Source of the DNA: an uncultured Bacilli bacterium
Lineage (GTDB): Bacteria > Bacillota_I > Bacilli_A > RF39 > UBA660
DNA length: 9,636 bases
NCBI GenBank assembly: GCA_949440065.1
Contig: CASRZP010000050.1
Coordinates: forward strand, 1 to 9,636
Reading direction: 5' to 3'
Below, piece after piece: positions 1-6,425 of the stretch. Numbering within the stretch: the stretch's first letter is position 1; each line of letters starts with the position of its first letter. Below the pieces are notes generated by a model that was not told the origin of the DNA, ran no database searches, and saw only the letters and a list, made by a program, of their open reading frames with translations. The position numbers and the translations under genes are program-made.

Positions 1-572
1 ATGAATACACAACGAGAAAATATGAAGATTTTTGCCAATTGTTAGAAAGTTTAAATGCTGCTCATAAATTATGGGAAATAGTAAATCCAGAGCAATTACA
101 AAAAAAAGTGAAAAATGGCGTATCTTATCATAAGATTAATCGGAAAGTAGTTAAGTTTTCTAGAACAAAGCACGGTTTTTGTGATTTTAATATTCCTGTT
201 TTAGTCTTACGCCTTACTCATGGGGAAGTTTATTTCTTACCAGATAAAGTGGTAGTTATTGATGATAATAATATATATCCTACAGAATATGGCAATCTTG
301 AAATTTATACTAGAGAACGTGATGTTTTAGAAAAGGGATATATTACACAAGATGTAGATGTTCACTATTATACTTATCAATATATTAATTCGTCCAATCA
401 ACCAGTATTTCGCTTTGGACCAAATCCTAAGTTACCTGTTTGTCAATATGGAGAAATTGTGATTAACACCAATCAAGATATTGAAATTCTTCTTCATGCA
501 TCTAATGTTCACTTGATTAAAGCATTCAATGAAAAATACCGAAAACACAGAACACAATATTGTGAATGGTAG
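1..572 (+). CDS. Conserved protein of unknown function, 3' part (resembles the C-terminal domain of some DUF4236 proteins)
   Basis: The reading frame is open to the left edge: codons from position 3 read EYTTRKYEDFCQLLESLNAA. The gene is therefore truncated at its 5' end by the window, and the TTG at 39 is an internal leucine codon rather than a start. At least 189 residues are visible, mixed alpha/beta, with no membrane segment or signal peptide. Segments such as IPVLVLRLTHGEVYFLPDKV, the YQYINSS...RFG stretch and LPVCQYGEI look like my recollection of a conserved region C-terminal to a DUF4236 domain in uncharacterised bacterial proteins. The expected N-terminal part lies outside the window, so the assignment rests on recall. 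The coding strand is G-richer than C, opposite to the other plus-strand gene here. Function is unknown. A terminator starts on the last base of the TAG stop. Confidence 0.75.
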   Translation, partial: EYTTRKYEDFCQLLESLNAAHKLWEIVNPEQLQKKVKNGVSYHKINRKVVKFSRTKHGFCDFNIPVLVLRLTHGEVYFLPDKVVVIDDNNIYPTEYGNLEIYTRERDVLEKGYITQDVDVHYYTYQYINSSNQPVFRFGPNPKLPVCQYGEIVINTNQDIEILLHASNVHLIKAFNEKYRKHRTQYCEW

Positions 573-603
573 GAAAAAGATAAATTATTCTTTTTCCTTT
601 TTT
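572..603 (+). terminator. Rho-independent terminator of the 1-572 gene
   Basis: A perfect 9-bp stem is formed by GGAAAAAGA (572-580) and TCTTTTTCC (589-597), with an 8-nt loop and six T residues after it (598-603). It begins on the last base of the TAG stop. It also overlaps the final codons of the convergent gene ending at 585. The stem is A/T-rich, so strength is moderate. On the minus strand the same hairpin lacks a T-run and would terminate poorly. Confidence 0.75.
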
Positions 604-1916
604 AATTGATATAAAGTAAAGTACTCTTTTTCTTCCATTTTTTCTAAATGAGGAATAACTTTTTCCAAAATCGCTAGGTCAAACTGTTCTTCACTAGTCA
701 CATGAGAATTCGTTACCACAAATATTGCTCCTTCTTCTTTTAGTAAAGCATCACCAATTTTTTCACTTCCTTTAAATCCTAGGTTTCCTTTATTCATTAA
801 ATCATACGGACTAAGTTTATCATTTAAAGCTAATCGATAAAAGTAGGCTTCTCTTGCTAAAAAGATAAGTTTACTAGAAGAATAACTTTTCTTTATTTCC
901 TTTACCTCTTGATAATGCTGCTGTCCTAAAGATTCAATGTAACGATATTTAAAATTAGGAATTTCATTGGGATAAAGACTAGGCCTTACGAAAAAATTTT
1001 GTCCTTGAATGACGGTAGCACCTAAAATTAAGGTAGCACTAGCAAGAGAAAAGGAATGTTTTATCGTCGTATTTTTTAATAGGACAATGAGTAAAGCGAT
1101 AAAAAATAACGACAAATGATATAAATTAAATAAAGGAATACATATAGATAAAAAGGCTAACAAATAGCTAGTTTCCATATGATGAGAATTTTTTTTCTTT
1201 AAATAGAAAGCAAGAAGGACAAAAAGAATAAAGATGAATCCTCCTAGACTAAAATAATCCCCATTGCCTTTAGAAAAATCAAATAATCCTAAAATAGTGT
1301 AATCAATGAAAGGTTCTATACCGTTAGTAAAGATTAAATAAACCCAAAATATGACTAAAGGAAGAATACTTCCTAATATTCTTAACAACAACTCCTTTTT
1401 CTCCTTTCTTTTATGCCATAACAAAGGAAGGATGAAAAATACACCTACGGTATGTTTCGTTAACATCATTACTCCTACTAAAAGTCCAAGGAAAAAGGAA
1501 TTCGTTTTCTTTTCTTCTAAAACAAGAAGAAGAAGGAATAAAAATAGTAAAAAGAAATTATAATTTGGGGCTAGAAGAGGAAGAGGTAAAATTAAGAAAA
1601 TACTCACTAACCACATTTTATTTCCTAAATACTTATTTAATAGATAAATAAAAATTGTCACCAAAATCGCTTGTTCAATATGATAGATAAAAATACTACT
1701 ACCAAAGAAAGGAAACAAAATCGTAAATAACATCGGAAAAAAAGGCGGAATAACCATATTGAAATCACGGTATGGAACTTGACCATGAAAAATTCCTACA
1801 CTAAAGCCATAATTCCAACATTCATCTAAATCAAACTCATGAAACAATAAATTAGAGCACAAAACAAATAAAAATATAGCTCCATAAAATAATATTGGCT
1901 TAATCCATTTTTTCAT
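585..1916 (-). CDS. Polytopic membrane protein, GT-C-type glycosyltransferase candidate
   Basis: The 443-residue protein is very hydrophobic, with roughly 10-12 membrane segments spread from residue 7 to about 305. A soluble C-terminal domain of about 140 residues follows. After the first membrane helix comes an external loop with D29-L-D31-E32 and then VPYRDFNMVIPPF (47-59). An acidic pair at this place is characteristic of GT-C glycosyltransferases (GT39/ArnT/PMT-like), which move sugars from polyprenyl-phosphate carriers on the outer face of the membrane. The family is inferred from architecture and this loop. The sugar and acceptor cannot be told. The ATG is supported by AAGAGGGG at 1923-1930, six bases upstream, and an extended -10 promoter lies further upstream. 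It appears monocistronic, with no glycan-biosynthesis partner in the window. Alternatives are an O-antigen ligase-like protein or an uncharacterised membrane protein. Confidence 0.8.
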   Translation of the reverse strand: MKKWIKPILFYGAIFLFVLCSNLLFHEFDLDECWNYGFSVGIFHGQVPYRDFNMVIPPFFPMLFTILFPFFGSSIFIYHIEQAILVTIFIYLLNKYLGNKMWLVSIFLILPLPLLAPNYNFFLLFLFLLLLVLEEKKTNSFFLGLLVGVMMLTKHTVGVFFILPLLWHKRKEKKELLLRILGSILPLVIFWVYLIFTNGIEPFIDYTILGLFDFSKGNGDYFSLGGFIFILFVLLAFYLKKKNSHHMETSYLLAFLSICIPLFNLYHLSLFFIALLIVLLKNTTIKHSFSLASATLILGATVIQGQNFFVRPSLYPNEIPNFKYRYIESLGQQHYQEVKEIKKSYSSSKLIFLAREAYFYRLALNDKLSPYDLMNKGNLGFKGSEKIGDALLKEEGAIFVVTNSHVTSEEQFDLAILEKVIPHLEKMEEKEYFTLYQLKKEKE

Positions 1917-1940
1917 TGGTATCCCCTCTTTCTATAGGTA

Positions 1941-1968
1941 AGTATATCACGTTTAAATTTTTTGTAAA
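1941..1968 (-). promoter_or_regulatory. Sigma-A promoter for the 443-aa membrane protein gene
   Basis: On the minus strand, TTTACA (1963-1968) and TATACT (1941-1946) are separated by 16 bp. TGA directly before the -10 makes an extended -10. Each hexamer differs from consensus at one base. The predicted start of transcription is about 18 bases upstream of the ATG, leaving room for the AAGAGGGG ribosome binding site. Confidence 0.6.
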
Positions 1969-2120
1969 ATCATGAAAAAAGCTTTTTACTCCTTTTACCG
2001 TCCTTCAATTGGTTAAATTCTCTAAAGGAAAAAAGGAAAACCTGATTAAAAATGGTAAGCAATTATCCTTTTTTGCCATTTGCAATATTTTTTTACTTGT
2101 TGTAGACTCTTTATCGATAG

Positions 2121-2149
2121 AAAAAACAAGCCCATTTTTAAGCTTGTTT
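2121..2149 (-). terminator. typA: Rho-independent terminator of typA
   Basis: On the minus strand AAACAAGC (2142-2149) pairs perfectly with GCTTGTTT (2124-2131) around a 10-nt loop. Transcription then continues into further T residues to 2121, six T in a row including the stem end. The 5' arm lies in the last sense codons of typA and the TAA stop sits in the loop. Confidence 0.75.
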
Positions 2150-3952
2150 ACGACTATCAAATTTCTTTCTCTCTTCGGTATTTAAAATCATCTTTCTTAA
2201 ACGAATATGATTTGGTGTTACTTCTACTAATTCATCAGAATTAATATAATCTAAGGCATACTCCAAACTAATTGGACGAGGACGCTTTAATACAACAGTA
2301 TGATCGCTTCCACTAGCACGCATGTTGGTTAATTGCTTTCCTTTTACCACATTAACCGCTAGATCATTGTTACGATTGCACTCTCCTACAATCATACCTT
2401 CGTATACTTCTTCCCCTGGTGCAATAAACATTACTCCTCTATCTTCTAAGTTTCCTATACTATAAGCAGTTGCTTGACCATTTTCCATGGAAACTAAAAC
2501 ACCTAGTTTTCTCTCACCAATACTAACTTCTTGATACTTTCGATATTCTTTAAATGTATGATTGATAATTCCATATCCCTTAGTTAACGTCATAAACTCA
2601 GTAGTAAATCCAATTAATCCACGAGAGGGAATCGTATAAAGTAAGCGAACTTGATTTTCAAAATTTGTCATACTCTCCATAATGGCACCACGAACACCTA
2701 ACTGTTCAATTACACTTCCAACAGACTCTTCAGGTGCTTCAATTTGAAGTTCTTCATAAGGTTCCATTTTTTCACCATTAACATCTTTAATGATGACTTT
2801 AGGCTTGGAAACTTGTATTTCAAATCCTTCTCTACGCATATTTTCAATCAAAATTCCTAAATGCAACTCACCACGACCTGATACAATAAAGCTCTCACTA
2901 TCATTAGGAACTACCTTCAAGCTAACATCTTTTTGCATTTCCTTATATAGACGTTCTTCAATTTTCCTTGCCGTTAAAATTTTTCCATCTTTTCCAACGA
3001 AAGGAGATGTATTGACACCAAATGTCATTTGTAACGTTGGCTCATCAATTCGTAAAATAGGAAGTGGCAAGCAAGTTCCCACTTCACATAAAGTCTCTCC
3101 TACAGAAATATCAGCTAATCCTGCTACAGCGACAATATCCCCTGCTTCAGCTTCTTCAATTTCAACTCGCTTTAAGCCTAAAAAACCAAACAACTTTTGA
3201 ATTCTAAATTGTTTTTCGCTTCCATCAAGACGAATACAAGAAACCATTTGATTCACACGAATTTTTCCATTTTTGACTCTACCAATTCCAATACGTCCAA
3301 CGAATTCATTATAATCTAGTAACGCTGGTTGAAATTGTAATGAAGAAGTACTATCACCTTCTGGAGCGTTAATTTCTTTAATAATTAAGTCCATCAAACA
3401 GTTAAAACCTGCTTCTTGGGTAGATAAATCACTAGATAAACTAGAAGTACCATTTAATGCTGAAGCATAAACCACACTAAAATCAAGCTGATTCTCATCT
3501 GCTCCTAATTCAATAAATAAATCTAAAACTTCATCAACAACCTTTTCACAACGAGCAGATGGTTTATCTACTTTATTAATGACAACGATTGGTTTTACCT
3601 TAGCTTCAAGAGCTTTCTTTAATACAAAACGTGTTTGAGGCATAGGTCCTTCATAAGCATCGACAACTAATAATACCCCATCCACCATGTTCATGATACG
3701 CTCTACTTCACCACCGAAGTCAGCATGTCCTGGCGTGTCTAAAATATTAATACGATATCCTTGATAATCGATTGCTGTCGTTTTTGCTAAAATGGTAATT
3801 CCACGTTCCTTTTCAATGGCATTAGAGTCCATCGATAAATTGGTAGTATCCTCATTTTCTCTAAATGTTCCACTAGACTTTAATATCTGGTCAACCAAGG
3901 TCGTTTTTCCATGGTCAACATGCGCAATAATTGCTATATTTCTTTTTTCCAT
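2138..3952 (-). CDS. typA: Translational GTPase TypA/BipA
   Basis: The 604-residue protein is full length for TypA/BipA, a ribosome-binding GTPase of the EF-G/LepA superfamily linked to stress and cold adaptation and to 50S subunit assembly. All G motifs are visible: AHVDHGKT (10-17), RGIT (50-53), DTPGH (72-76), NKVD (126-129) and SAL (164-166). An EF-Tu-like beta-barrel and an EF-G III/V-like region follow. The TypA-specific C-terminal part includes SRGLIGFTTEF, GVMFIAPGEEVYEGMIVGE and DELVEVTPNHIRLRK. There is no EF-G domain IV, and the C-terminus is not that of LepA or TetM. The ATG is preceded by AAGGAAG (3961-3967), eight bases away. The gene has its own extended -10 promoter and a terminator overlapping its stop. 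A 71-aa gene lies 76 bp upstream on the same strand. Confidence 0.97.
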   Translation of the reverse strand: MEKRNIAIIAHVDHGKTTLVDQILKSSGTFRENEDTTNLSMDSNAIEKERGITILAKTTAIDYQGYRINILDTPGHADFGGEVERIMNMVDGVLLVVDAYEGPMPQTRFVLKKALEAKVKPIVVINKVDKPSARCEKVVDEVLDLFIELGADENQLDFSVVYASALNGTSSLSSDLSTQEAGFNCLMDLIIKEINAPEGDSTSSLQFQPALLDYNEFVGRIGIGRVKNGKIRVNQMVSCIRLDGSEKQFRIQKLFGFLGLKRVEIEEAEAGDIVAVAGLADISVGETLCEVGTCLPLPILRIDEPTLQMTFGVNTSPFVGKDGKILTARKIEERLYKEMQKDVSLKVVPNDSESFIVSGRGELHLGILIENMRREGFEIQVSKPKVIIKDVNGEKMEPYEELQIEAPEESVGSVIEQLGVRGAIMESMTNFENQVRLLYTIPSRGLIGFTTEFMTLTKGYGIINHTFKEYRKYQEVSIGERKLGVLVSMENGQATAYSIGNLEDRGVMFIAPGEEVYEGMIVGECNRNNDLAVNVVKGKQLTNMRASGSDHTVVLKRPRPISLEYALDYINSDELVEVTPNHIRLRKMILNTEERKKFDSRKQA

Positions 3953-3980
3953 ATCTCACACTTCCTTAAGCACGTCCCTG

Positions 3981-3989
3981 ATTATATCA
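3981..3989 (-). promoter_or_regulatory. Extended -10 promoter of typA
   Basis: The minus strand reads TGATATAAT, a perfect TATAAT (3981-3986) with TG at 3988-3989. No good -35 hexamer stands 16-18 bp upstream, so recognition would rely on the extended -10. Transcription would start about 20 bases before the typA ATG, just upstream of AAGGAAG. The site lies between the 71-aa gene and typA, giving typA a promoter independent of that gene. Confidence 0.65.
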
Positions 3990-4028
3990 TATTATTTTTC
4001 CTTTGCCTAGTCCTTTATTTATAGTTTT

Positions 4029-4244
4029 TTATTTCTTTTTTAATCTTTTTTCCTGATAAGAAAGTTGGTATCCTTTTTGTAAAATTAGATTAGATGAAGT
4101 TAAAGCAATCATTAAAGTGGTTACTTTTAACATATACCATTCATCCACCACGGGATTATACACACTAGCCCACAGTAGCACACCACTAACCATTTGCATA
4201 TTCCTTCCTACCTTTTTACACATTCTTGCTAATTCCTTTTCCAT
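4029..4244 (-). CDS. Small putative membrane protein of unknown function
   Basis: This is a 71-residue open frame with a consensus ribosome binding site, GGAGG (4251-4255), six bases before its ATG. That argues for a real gene despite the length. The N-terminus is charged (MEKELARMCKKVGRN). Two hydrophobic stretches follow, at about 18-33 and 39-56, separated by an acidic VVDEW turn. The tail is lysine-rich (EKRLKKK). This fits a two-helix membrane hairpin with both ends in the cytoplasm under the positive-inside rule. I do not recognise the family. It lies 76 bp upstream of typA on the same strand, with no clear terminator between, so some transcripts could include both. Its start is divergent from the FAD/Rieske gene, and the two share a gap of 86 bp. 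No convincing promoter was found. Confidence 0.7.
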   Translation of the reverse strand: MEKELARMCKKVGRNMQMVSGVLLWASVYNPVVDEWYMLKVTTLMIALTSSNLILQKGYQLSYQEKRLKKK

Positions 4245-4317
4245 AACATTCCTCCATATTACTATATGAAATTAACACTTTCTCGGATAATTTTTCTTTT
4301 CTAGGAAACACTATCTA

Positions 4318-4333
4318 AAAGGTGATACCAATG
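4318..4333 (+). promoter_or_regulatory. Ribosome binding site that fixes the FAD/Rieske start at 4331
   Basis: AAAGGTGAT (4318-4326) matches the extended anti-Shine-Dalgarno sequence and lies four bases before the ATG at 4331. A GTG at 4322 in the same frame is part of this site and so cannot be the start. Upstream, GATAAT near 4286-4291 is a possible -10 for this gene, but no -35 is evident. Confidence 0.8.
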
Positions 4334-5761
4334 GAAAACAAAACTATTTGGGAACTTTCCATCAAAAAAAGTAATTTTCTAAATCAAGAGATACACACAA
4401 AATATTTAATCATTGGAAGTGGCATAACAGGAGTATCCATCGCCTACTTTTTAAGTCAAAAAGAACAAGACATTACCGTAATCGAACAAAATGAACTAGG
4501 TAGTGGCATTACCAAAAACACAACAGGAAAAATTACATACTTACAAGGCGACCTTTTACTAAAAATCATCAAAACCAACAACATATCTACAGCAAAACAA
4601 TATTTAGCTTCCCAAATAAATGGGATGAACCTACTTACTTCTATTATCAAAAAGGAAAACATTTCTTGTGATTTTACCAAAGCATCTTCCCATGTTTTAT
4701 GGCAAGATAATACCAACCATGATGATTATTACCTTCTAAAAGATTTTCTAACACAAGAAAACATTCCTCTTTCCTCTATAGCCTTACCACTTCATATTCC
4801 CTATTTAAAAAAATTAAGTGTTGATGATACTTACCTTTTTCATCCAATAAAATATTTAGTTCAGTTAAAAGAAATCACTAGCAAACAAGGTGTTACATAT
4901 TATGATGATACTAGAGCAAAAAAGATAATAAAACAAAAACAAGAATATGTAGTTACCACCAATTGCTATGATATACATACCCAAACCATTATTTTTGCTT
5001 GCCACTACCCTTTCTTTTTTCAACCATTGATGTTTCCTTTTAAAACTTCTCTAGAAAAATCTTATCTATGTGCCTTTCCTTTAACAACCAAACCATTTAG
5101 TGCCATCAATATCGATAAAAATGTTCACTCCTATCGTACCCATCAAAACCACATCCTTTATCTAGCCAAAAGTGAAAAACTAGGATTCACCTATCAAGAT
5201 AACGAAAAATTTGAAAATTTGAAAACCTATGTTCAAAACACATACCATCAAAAAATAGATTTTAAGTGGACTAACTTTGATATCATGACTTCCGATTTTC
5301 TTCCACTTATTGGAAAACTAAATAAAGATGAAAACTTATATTTAGCAACAGGATACAACACTTGGGGAATGATTAATGCAACCCTTGCTGGAAAAATCAT
5401 TACCGAGTTGATTATCAACAAAACACATCCTTATCAACACCTTTTTTCTCCCACTAGAAAAAGCAATTTTAAAAATCTAATAGCAAGTAACACGCATCAA
5501 AGTATCATGTTCATGAAGTCCTATTTCAAAAAAGATTATGCCTATATCACTACCATTCACCATAAAAAGTATGGTATTTACGTTGATGAATGTAAAAAAA
5601 GACACATCGTTAAATTAATTTGTCCCCATTTAAAATGTTACTTACACTTTAACGCTTACCAAAAAACTTGGGATTGCCCATGTCATGGTTCAAGATTTTC
5701 TATTGATGGCAAAGTCATTAAAGGTCCTGCGACAAACGATATCACAAAAGAAATAGATTAA
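4331..5761 (+). CDS. FAD-dependent oxidoreductase (DAO family) with C-terminal Rieske [2Fe-2S] domain
   Basis: The 476-residue protein starts at the ATG fixed by AAAGGTGAT. Residues 25-40 carry the dinucleotide-binding G29-x-G31-xx-G34, with E52 at the usual ribose-binding position. SDFLPLIGKL (321-330) and LATGYNTWGMINATLAGK (338-355) form the C-terminal FAD-binding part of DAO-type enzymes. The Rieske domain (about 405-476) has C431-x-H433-xx-C436 and C449-P-C451-H452-GSRF. Cluster ligands would be C431, H433, C449 and H452, with C436/C451 as the disulfide pair. The architecture matches Bacillus YhfW-like proteins, whose substrate is not known to me. No signal peptide or membrane helix is present, so it should be cytoplasmic. 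In the first box the usual glycine before C436 is lysine (CPHLKC). The coding strand is strongly C over G, as expected for a resident gene on the lagging strand. The TAA overlaps the stop of the convergent DedA gene. Confidence 0.93.
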   Translation: MENKTIWELSIKKSNFLNQEIHTKYLIIGSGITGVSIAYFLSQKEQDITVIEQNELGSGITKNTTGKITYLQGDLLLKIIKTNNISTAKQYLASQINGMNLLTSIIKKENISCDFTKASSHVLWQDNTNHDDYYLLKDFLTQENIPLSSIALPLHIPYLKKLSVDDTYLFHPIKYLVQLKEITSKQGVTYYDDTRAKKIIKQKQEYVVTTNCYDIHTQTIIFACHYPFFFQPLMFPFKTSLEKSYLCAFPLTTKPFSAINIDKNVHSYRTHQNHILYLAKSEKLGFTYQDNEKFENLKTYVQNTYHQKIDFKWTNFDIMTSDFLPLIGKLNKDENLYLATGYNTWGMINATLAGKIITELIINKTHPYQHLFSPTRKSNFKNLIASNTHQSIMFMKSYFKKDYAYITTIHHKKYGIYVDECKKRHIVKLICPHLKCYLHFNAYQKTWDCPCHGSRFSIDGKVIKGPATNDITKEID

Positions 5762-5794
5762 GAAACACTAAGATGCTTTTTCCTTAACTTTTTT
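5758..5794 (+). terminator. Weak candidate terminator for the FAD/Rieske gene
   Basis: TTAAG (5758-5762) can pair with CTTAA (5783-5787), followed by CTTTTTT (5788-5794). The stem is only 5 bp, with a 20-nt interior that may pair partly. It lies inside the 3' end of the convergent DedA gene. No better signal is seen. Confidence 0.3.
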
Positions 5795-6360
5795 ATCAAA
5801 TAATAAATGACTAACCCGCATAAAATAAGTAAAATAGGTCCTTTCATTTTAGATGTATATTCCTTTAATATTACCCAGTTATCCCCAAGAGCATACCCCA
5901 CATAGACAAACGCAAAAGTCCATGGAATACTTCCTATGGTAGTAAACAAGATAAATTTCCAAAATGATACCTTTAACACTCCCATAGGAAAAGAAATAAG
6001 CGTTCTAATAATCGGAAAATTACGACCTATACACGATGCAAACAAACCATAACGATTCGCCCAAGTATCACATTTATCCAAATCTTCTTCCTTCATAAAA
6101 AAATACTTTCCATACTTTTTCACAAAAGGTCTACCACCGTAATAGCCCATACAATAAATCACAATCGCACAAAAAATACTCCCCAATAAACCAATCAAAA
6201 AAGCACCCTTAAAACTAAAAATTCCTCTTGCAGCAAGAATTCCACCTGTTGCTAAAATTAACTCACTAGGAATAATGATGATAACAGCTTCTAAAACCAT
6301 ACCAAGAAACATACCAAAATAACCGTAACTGGCAATTAAACTAATCACATAAGTACTCAA
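5758..6360 (-). CDS. DedA/VTT-family membrane protein
   Basis: The 200-residue length is typical of DedA proteins. These are membrane transporters with re-entrant helices that recycle lipid carriers such as undecaprenyl phosphate or move phospholipids across the membrane. Visible family marks are E24...P31-S-E33 in the first re-entrant region and IGRNFPIIRTLISFPMG (111-127), the conserved GR-x-x-P-x-x-R block. W147, a glycine-rich helix VGYALGD and a last hydrophobic helix (175-189) follow, with a basic tail KKLRKKH. Substrate specificity cannot be read from the sequence. The start is TTG with a consensus AAGGAGG six bases upstream. Between this gene and the 428-aa gene upstream there is a 49-bp gap containing a mismatched terminator and no clear promoter. 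It may be expressed by read-through. Its end overlaps the FAD/Rieske gene tail-to-tail by 4 bp. Confidence 0.93.
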   Translation of the reverse strand: MSTYVISLIASYGYFGMFLGMVLEAVIIIIPSELILATGGILAARGIFSFKGAFLIGLLGSIFCAIVIYCMGYYGGRPFVKKYGKYFFMKEEDLDKCDTWANRYGLFASCIGRNFPIIRTLISFPMGVLKVSFWKFILFTTIGSIPWTFAFVYVGYALGDNWVILKEYTSKMKGPILLILCGLVIYYLIKKLRKKHLSVS

Positions 6361-6373
6361 AGTATCCCTCCTT
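6358..6373 (-). promoter_or_regulatory. Consensus ribosome binding site with a TTG start (dedA-like gene)
   Basis: On the minus strand AAGGAGG (6367-6373) stands six bases before TTG (6358-6360). The next in-frame ATG codons (residues 17 and 21) fall inside the first membrane segment, so the TTG start is well supported. Confidence 0.8.
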
Positions 6374-6393
6374 ACTAAATTTTATGAAAAAAT

Positions 6394-6425
6394 AAAAAAA
6401 GCATTCATTTTATCGATGATTGCTT
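6394..6425 (-). terminator. Terminator (possibly leaky) after the 428-aa gene
   Basis: On the minus strand AAGCAATCAT (6416-6425) pairs with ATGAATGCTT (6399-6408) except for one A-A mismatch, with a 7-nt loop. Seven T residues follow (6394-6400). The stem is 5 bp, a mismatch, then 4 bp. The TAA stop of the 428-aa gene lies in the loop. It sits just before the dedA-like gene and may act as a partial terminator. Confidence 0.65.

Noticed and set aside
39..41. TTG as the start of the first gene
   Set aside because: The same frame is open and protein-like upstream to the window edge, and no ribosome binding site precedes the TTG.
1..45. ATG at position 1 opening a short frame
   Set aside because: It ends at TAG after 14 codons and is out of frame with the real gene.
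553..564. Palindrome CACAATATTGTG as an operator or terminator
   Set aside because: It lies inside coding sequence, has no loop or T-run, and is not near a promoter.
1351..1563. 70-aa plus-strand frame
   Set aside because: It is antisense to the membrane protein gene; lysine/arginine-rich low complexity with no ribosome binding site.
2005..2079. 24-aa minus-strand frame in the gap downstream of typA
   Set aside because: No ribosome binding site and no recognisable content. The 1969-2120 stretch shows only weak A/T-rich inverted repeats, such as AAATGG/CCATTT, without a clear role.
2790..3200. 136-aa plus-strand frame
   Set aside because: It is fully antisense to typA and is explained by codon constraint of that gene.
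3792..4010. 72-aa plus-strand frame
   Set aside because: It is antisense to the start of typA and its promoter.
4322..4324. GTG as the FAD/Rieske start
   Set aside because: It lies inside the AAAGGTGAT ribosome binding site, and ATG 4331 has ideal spacing.
4456..4716. 86-aa minus-strand frame
   Set aside because: It is antisense to the FAD/Rieske gene and has no ribosome binding site.
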